Of a stretch of 64,000 nt of DNA, positions 60,173 through 64,000 are shown piece by piece; position 1 is the first letter of the stretch; each line of letters opens with the position of its first letter. The stretch is from Natronorubrum aibiense (GTDB lineage Archaea > Halobacteriota > Halobacteria > Halobacteriales > Natrialbaceae), in NCBI RefSeq assembly GCF_009392895.1, contig NZ_CP045488.1:2604001-2668000 (forward strand), written 5' to 3'. The notes under the pieces were generated by a model, which was not told the DNA's origin, did not search any database, and was given only the letters and a program-made list of their open reading frames with translations. A program made the translations under genes and the position numbers.

Positions 60173-60266
60173 ACGTAACCCTCTCTGCGACTGGTCGGTC
60201 AGGCAGTCTCTCCGAAACCCTCGTATGGCTGTCCCGTTTTGACGCCGGCTCCCGTAGAGACAGTCG

Positions 60267-60764
60267 ATGCCATCGTACGACCGCCGAACGACGATCGATG
60301 CACCACTCGAGGACGTTTGGCAGTTCCACTCGAGAGTCAGCGGGCTCGAGGCGGTGACGCCCGACTGGATGGGGCTACGGGTCGAGCGCGTGATCGGTCC
60401 CGACGGCGAACCGGACCCGGACGTCCTCGAGTCGGGTTCGGAAATCGCGCTTTCGATGCGCCCGTTCGGCGTGGGGCCACGCCAGCACTGGACCTCGCTG
60501 ATCACGGACCGCGACCGAAGCGACGGGAGCGCGTACTTTCGCGACGAGATGGTCCACGGCCCGTTCGATCGCTGGGAGCACACGCACTCGTTTTACGCTG
60601 ACGGCGATCGCACGGTCGTCCACGATCACGTCGACTACACGCTACCCTGTGGCGGCCTCGAGGACGTCGCCGGCCTCGGAACGGGGATTACGGCCGCCTC
60701 ACAGGTCGGCTTCGACACCATGTTCCGGACGCGCCATCGGTTGACGAAAGCGCACCTCGAGTGA
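60267..60764 (+). CDS. SRPBCC/START-like family protein
   Basis: 165 residues from MPSYDRRTTIDAPLEDVW, the typical start of a polyketide-cyclase/SRPBCC fold. It continues with a hydrophobic-pocket pattern (SEIALSMRPFGVGPRQHWTS) and RTVVHDHVDYTLPCGG. It binds a small hydrophobic ligand; identity unknown. A palindromic element begins four bases after its stop. Confidence 0.75.
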   Translation: MPSYDRRTTIDAPLEDVWQFHSRVSGLEAVTPDWMGLRVERVIGPDGEPDPDVLESGSEIALSMRPFGVGPRQHWTSLITDRDRSDGSAYFRDEMVHGPFDRWEHTHSFYADGDRTVVHDHVDYTLPCGGLEDVAGLGTGITAASQVGFDTMFRTRHRLTKAHLE

Positions 60765-60767
60765 GTG

Positions 60768-60849
60768 ATACGGACTGCTGTCGTCACGTACCGCCGATCA
60801 CCAGCGACGGAGTCGACGATCGGCGGTAAATCGCTACAGCAGACCGTCT
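60768..60849. repeat. Dispersed palindromic element, diverged copy B
   Basis: Outer arms ATACGGACTGCTGT and TACAGCAGACCGTCT, with inner CCGCCGATCACC / GACGATCGGCGG. It is the least conserved of the three copies and lies between the SRPBCC and NosL genes. Confidence 0.7.
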
Positions 60850-60890
60850 GAACCATGCCCGTTTTGCCCCTCGGGCCAGTACGAACGGCT

Positions 60891-61484
60891 ATGACCGAAC
60901 GCGGCGCACAGCCGATCGGACGGCGGAGACTGCTCGGCTTGCTCGGAGCCGGCACGGCGGTCGGCCTCGCGGGCTGTCTGGGTGGGAGCGGTCCCAGCGG
61001 AGACGGCGGTGACTCCGCTGGCATCTCGTACGATCCGAACGTCGACGAGCATCCGGGTGACGACCCGATCGAGTTTGCGGACACGCAGGCCTGTGCCGTC
61101 TGCAATATGACGCCGACGGACTACCCCCAGTGGCAGAGCCAGCTCGCCCACGAGGACGGGACGGGGGCCGTCTTCGATACTCCGGGTTGTCTGTTCGCGT
61201 ACCTCGTCGCCACGTCCTCGGAGTCGCCGGTCGCCGGCGCGTGGACGACGGAGTACGGGACGACCTCGCTCGTCGACGCCACCGAGGCACACTTCGTGCT
61301 CGTCACCGACGCGACCGCGGCCGACGACCCGATGGATATCAACCCGCGCGTGTTCGGCGACCACGACGACGCCGTCGCCTACCTCGAGGAGTGGGACACA
61401 GAGGAACTCACCGAGGACGACATTGTCGGCCTCGAGGACGTCGATTTCGACATCGCTGCGATCTATCGCGGCAACCGACTCTGA
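60891..61484 (+). CDS. NosL-family lipoprotein
   Basis: 197 residues from MTERGAQPIGRRRLLGLLG, a twin-Arg lipobox with Cys in AGCLGGSGP. The NosL metal-binding segment is ACAVCNMTP (Cys/Met), followed by GAVFDTPGCLFAYL. NosL proteins deliver copper, notably for nitrous-oxide reductase, but also occur alone in haloarchaea. No nos genes are nearby. Alternative upstream ATG (60855) is less likely. Confidence 0.8.
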   Translation: MTERGAQPIGRRRLLGLLGAGTAVGLAGCLGGSGPSGDGGDSAGISYDPNVDEHPGDDPIEFADTQACAVCNMTPTDYPQWQSQLAHEDGTGAVFDTPGCLFAYLVATSSESPVAGAWTTEYGTTSLVDATEAHFVLVTDATAADDPMDINPRVFGDHDDAVAYLEEWDTEELTEDDIVGLEDVDFDIAAIYRGNRL

Positions 61485-61600
61485 AACGGCGGCTGCCGGT
61501 CCCCCCTCGAGTGGAGCCGGATCAGACGGATGCACCTCGAGTGCGACCGGCAACCGCCGTTTCGCAAGGCGTTTGGCTCACTACGTGATTGCTCTCGGAC

Positions 61601-62506
61601 GTGAACACGTCCGACCTCGAGGTGACGCCGGCTGTTGCTCTCGCGTTCGCGGTGTTCGCGGCGAGTACTAGTGCCATCCTCGTTCGCTGGAGCACGGCCC
61701 CGAGTTCGGTCGCAGCCTTCTATCGAGTGCTGTTTACCACGGCGCTCGTCGCGCCCGTCGCGGTGGTGCGCCATCGCGAGGCGTTTGCCCGTCTCTCGAG
61801 GCGTGATCTCACTCTCGCAGCCGTCGCCGGCATCGCGCTCGCGGTCCACTTCGCGGCGTGGTTCGAGAGTTTGAACTACACGAGCGTCGCGGCAAGTGTC
61901 ACTATCGTCCAGTCCCAGCCGGTTTTCGTCGCCCTCGGTGCCGCACTCGTCCTCGGCGAACGGATCACTCGAAAGACCACACTGGGGATCGCCGTCGCGA
62001 TCGGCGGCGCAGCCGCGATGTCGCTGGGTGATGCCGGGCGGGCACCGTTCGCCGACGCAACGCTGCACGGCAACTCGCTGGCGCTGCTCGGGGCGATCAC
62101 CGTCGCGGGTTACGTGCTCGCCGGCCGCTCGATCCGCCAGCGCGTGTCGCTGTTTCCCTACGTCACCGTCGTCTACACCTCCTGTGCGATAACGTTGTTC
62201 GCCCTCGTCGGCACACAGGGCCACGACTTCGTCGCCTATCCGGCCCGCGAGTGGCTGCTCTTTCTCGCCATGGCCGTCGGGCCCGGCATCTTCGGCCACA
62301 CCGTCGTCAACTGGGCTTTGAAACACCTCGAGTCGGTCGTGGTCAGCGTCACCTGGCTGGGTGAACCCGTCGGTGCGACGCTGCTCGCGCTCGTCTTGCT
62401 CGCGGAGGTACCCGACGCGGTGACGGTGGTCGGCGGACTGGTCGTTCTTGCGGGGATTTACGTCACGACGATCGAGCGAGAACGGCGGCACAGCTCGACA
62501 GACTGA
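61601..62506 (+). CDS. EamA/RhaT-type drug/metabolite transporter
   Basis: 301 residues, about ten membrane helices in two EamA repeats: FAVFAASTSAILVRWS ... TIVQSQPVFVALGAALVLGE, and YVTVVYTSCAITLFALVG ... WLGEPVGATLLALVLL. It probably exports or imports small metabolites. The frame begins with TTG (61589), but the GTG at 61601 is the likely start. The stop is overlapped by the palindromic element. Confidence 0.8.
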   Translation: MNTSDLEVTPAVALAFAVFAASTSAILVRWSTAPSSVAAFYRVLFTTALVAPVAVVRHREAFARLSRRDLTLAAVAGIALAVHFAAWFESLNYTSVAASVTIVQSQPVFVALGAALVLGERITRKTTLGIAVAIGGAAAMSLGDAGRAPFADATLHGNSLALLGAITVAGYVLAGRSIRQRVSLFPYVTVVYTSCAITLFALVGTQGHDFVAYPAREWLLFLAMAVGPGIFGHTVVNWALKHLESVVVSVTWLGEPVGATLLALVLLAEVPDAVTVVGGLVVLAGIYVTTIERERRHSSTD

Positions 62507-62585
62507 TACGGATTGCTGTAACTATTTCCCGCCGATCGCCAGAACGGGTCGGCGATCGGCGGTAATTGACTACAGTAAACCGTAT
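62506..62585. repeat. Dispersed palindromic element, copy C
   Basis: Reads ATACGGATTGCTGTAACTAT at one end and GACTACAGTAAACCGTAT at the other, with inner CCGCCGATCGCC / GGCGATCGGCGG. Complement matches copy A at 77 of 80 positions. Begins on the last base of the EamA stop codon, so it may also act as a transcript end. Confidence 0.85.
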
Positions 62586-62607
62586 GAGACAAAACTCGGA
62601 GAACCAG

Positions 62608-62856
62608 CTACTCCGTGAGCGTCGAGAGATAGTCTCTGCCGGTCTCAGTGATGGTATACACACCGCCCGAAACTTGTCGAACGTGGCCAGCCGACTGGAG
62701 TTCGTGGCACTTCGTTCGCACCGTCATCGGGTGTACATCGAGCGCCGCCGCGAGCGACGTCGCTTCGACCGGCCCACGCTCGTCGAGGAGAGACAGGAGT
62801 CCCCGGCTCGAGCAGCGGGTCATCGTGATGGCATTCACCACGACAATTTGTGACAT
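62608..62856 (-). CDS. Small winged-helix regulator
   Basis: 82 residues from MSQIVVVNAITM (a start at MTRCSSRGLL, 62823, is equally possible). Winged helix: SSRGLLSLLDERGPVEATSLAAALDVHPMTVRTKCHELQ, then wing HVRQVSGGVYTITETGRDY. DNA-binding; target unknown. Convergent with the EamA gene. Confidence 0.6.
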   Translation of the reverse strand: MSQIVVVNAITMTRCSSRGLLSLLDERGPVEATSLAAALDVHPMTVRTKCHELQSAGHVRQVSGGVYTITETGRDYLSTLTE

Positions 62857-62975
62857 AGTCTTTTCGGTGGTTCGCACGACGGATTCGAGTCGGCCGCGTC
62901 ACACCGCTGACCGATGCCGTGTCGCAGCCGTTGCCAGGCCATCGATTCTTTACGCTGTCGGGCGAACGGGTTCGT

Positions 62976-63065
62976 ATGGATACGTGTGAGTTGACGCTGA
63001 ACCAGCCGCTGTGCTATCTGCTCCCAACGATCACTGGATGTGACCGATGCGCGAGGGTGCGATGA
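62976..63065 (+). CDS. 29-residue ORF coupled to the next lipoprotein
   Basis: ATG at 62976; 29 codons with one CxxC (CDRCARV) and further Cys (MDTCELTLNQPLCYL). The stop overlaps the ATG at 63062 (ATGA). Could be a leader peptide or a chance frame. Confidence 0.25.
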   Translation: MDTCELTLNQPLCYLLPTITGCDRCARVR

Positions 63066-63640
63066 ACCGGCGGACATTGCTCGCTGCGACGACGGCAGCG
63101 ACGACGATGACGATGGCTGGCTGTCTCGACGACGGAGGAGGAACAGAGGATGAGACGGGGTCGAACGAAGAACTTACCACGCCTGTCGATAGGTCGCCCC
63201 CGTTTGACATCCGAACCGTCGACGCGCCAGGGAGCGAAGCGGGAACGGTACGGATTCCACAGCAGGGACGGGTCATGCTCATCAACTTTACCCGCATGTT
63301 CTGCCCGACCAGTCAGGGGTTTCTCGCCGACGTCGGCGACGCGGTCGTGCGCCTTCGACGGCGAGACATCGGCATTCTCTCCGTCATCGACCGGAGCGTC
63401 GGCCCACAGCCGTCGCCGGAAGAACTGGCCGACTGGTGGCGCGAACACGACGGCAACTGGACGATCGGGATGGACAAACACGGGTTACTCAACGACCACT
63501 ACGAGATCAGCGGCTTTCCGGTCGCCATCGCGATCGACGGCACCGGCGAGACACACTGGCGCACCGACGGCCCGACGACGGCGAACAACATCGCTTCGGG
63601 CGTCGAGGCGGCTCTCGAGGCACAGTCGCGGGCCGAGTGA
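63062..63640 (+). CDS. Thioredoxin-fold lipoprotein with a single active-site Cys
   Basis: 192 residues from MNRRTLLAATTAATTMTMAGC, a lipobox with Cys at 21. The fold follows TlpA/Sco-type redoxins: GRVMLINFTRMFCPTSQGFLADVG, SGFPVAIAIDGTGE. The active-site motif is FCPTS, so the second Cys of the usual CxxC is a Ser. It could reduce or bind metal as a monothiol. It lies outside the membrane near the NosL gene, suggesting a copper or thiol role; inference. Confidence 0.7.
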   Translation: MNRRTLLAATTAATTMTMAGCLDDGGGTEDETGSNEELTTPVDRSPPFDIRTVDAPGSEAGTVRIPQQGRVMLINFTRMFCPTSQGFLADVGDAVVRLRRRDIGILSVIDRSVGPQPSPEELADWWREHDGNWTIGMDKHGLLNDHYEISGFPVAIAIDGTGETHWRTDGPTTANNIASGVEAALEAQSRAE

Positions 63641-63654
63641 GCCACAGCAGCGGC

Positions 63655-64000
63655 CTACTCCTGCGATGGCGGTCGCTTCCGAGCCGTCAGCTTTGGGTAC
63701 GACTGCGTGCCGCCACTCGAGTTGCGCGCGACGAGCGTCGCCACCGCGGCGACGCCGCCCGCGACCGGCCGACGGCGTTCCTCGTAGGAGAGGATCGTCA
63801 GGTCGAGACACGCCCGCAGGAGGTCGTTCGATCGGTACCGATGGCGCTCGTTCGAGGGACCGATCTCGAGGGGATCGCTCGAGCGGAGGTGGTGTTCGTA
63901 GATGAGCACACCATCCGGCGCGAGCGCCTCCTTGATCGCGGGCAGGTGCTCGAGGGCGGCGAAAAAGCTCACGGTAATCACGTCGTACTCGCCGACGGAC
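63655..64000 (-). CDS. SAM-dependent methyltransferase (N-terminus outside window)
   Basis: The C-terminal 114 residues of a protein whose start lies beyond the right edge. The visible part reads VGEYDVITVSFFAALEHLPAI, then APDGVLIYEHHLRSSDP, and a strand-rich end. This matches the later motifs of class I methyltransferases (tellurite/thiopurine-like). The SAM motif itself is outside the window. Confidence 0.65.
   Translation of the reverse strand, partial: SVGEYDVITVSFFAALEHLPAIKEALAPDGVLIYEHHLRSSDPLEIGPSNERHRYRSNDLLRACLDLTILSYEERRRPVAGGVAAVATLVARNSSGGTQSYPKLTARKRPPSQE

Overview
The window is high-GC haloarchaeal chromosome. Acidic proteins, twin-arginine lipoprotein signals, archaeal ribosomal and KEOPS genes, HalOD1 and Bat-type regulators, and 2-oxoacid:ferredoxin oxidoreductase all fit. 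The style suggests a Natrinema/Haloterrigena-like member of Natrialbales, but the genus is an inference.

Layout. 1-4.46 kb is core: an alcohol dehydrogenase fragment, a ring-cleaving dioxygenase, and the leftward block rps15 - DHH phosphoesterase - pcc1 - rps3ae. 4.46-28.05 kb is an integrated element. It sits in tRNA-Ala(GGC) and is bounded by a perfect 23-bp direct repeat that contains the tRNA 3' end. Its left arm carries an integrase operon and phage-type repressors. Its middle (7.2-17.4 kb) is an AT-rich accessory zone: an unknown three-gene set, a cargo-bearing mini-transposon, a second recombinase, orphan membrane proteins, a possible Panacea-like/PIN toxin pair and an EVE-HNH nuclease. 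Its right half (17.8-25.7 kb) is a rightward virion operon with a HerA/FtsK-type packaging ATPase and two adjacent capsid genes, in the order known from SH1/SNJ1-type (sphaerolipovirus/simulovirus) haloviruses. A trypsin-like protease and three small regulators close the element. I see no replication initiator in it.

28.05-64 kb is chromosome again. Shikimate/aromatic genes are scattered through it (tyrA, aroA, aroC). An acetoin/2-oxoacid dehydrogenase-like cluster (E1 alpha, E1 beta, AcoX-like, VOC protein, and a convergent E2 fused to OsmC) is followed by korAB. There is also a large PAS histidine kinase, an Lrp regulator, and several lipoproteins (LolA-like, NosL, thioredoxin-fold). One LolA-like lipoprotein gene is broken.

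Mobile DNA is the recurrent theme. An IS5-type element of 2152 bp with an exact 8-bp target duplication carries two regulator genes besides its transposase. Two related non-autonomous elements (540 bp and 818 bp) share subterminal sequence but carry different small envelope-protein genes. An 80-bp palindromic repeat occurs once in the provirus and twice in the chromosome, and two of its copies match at 77 of 80 positions.
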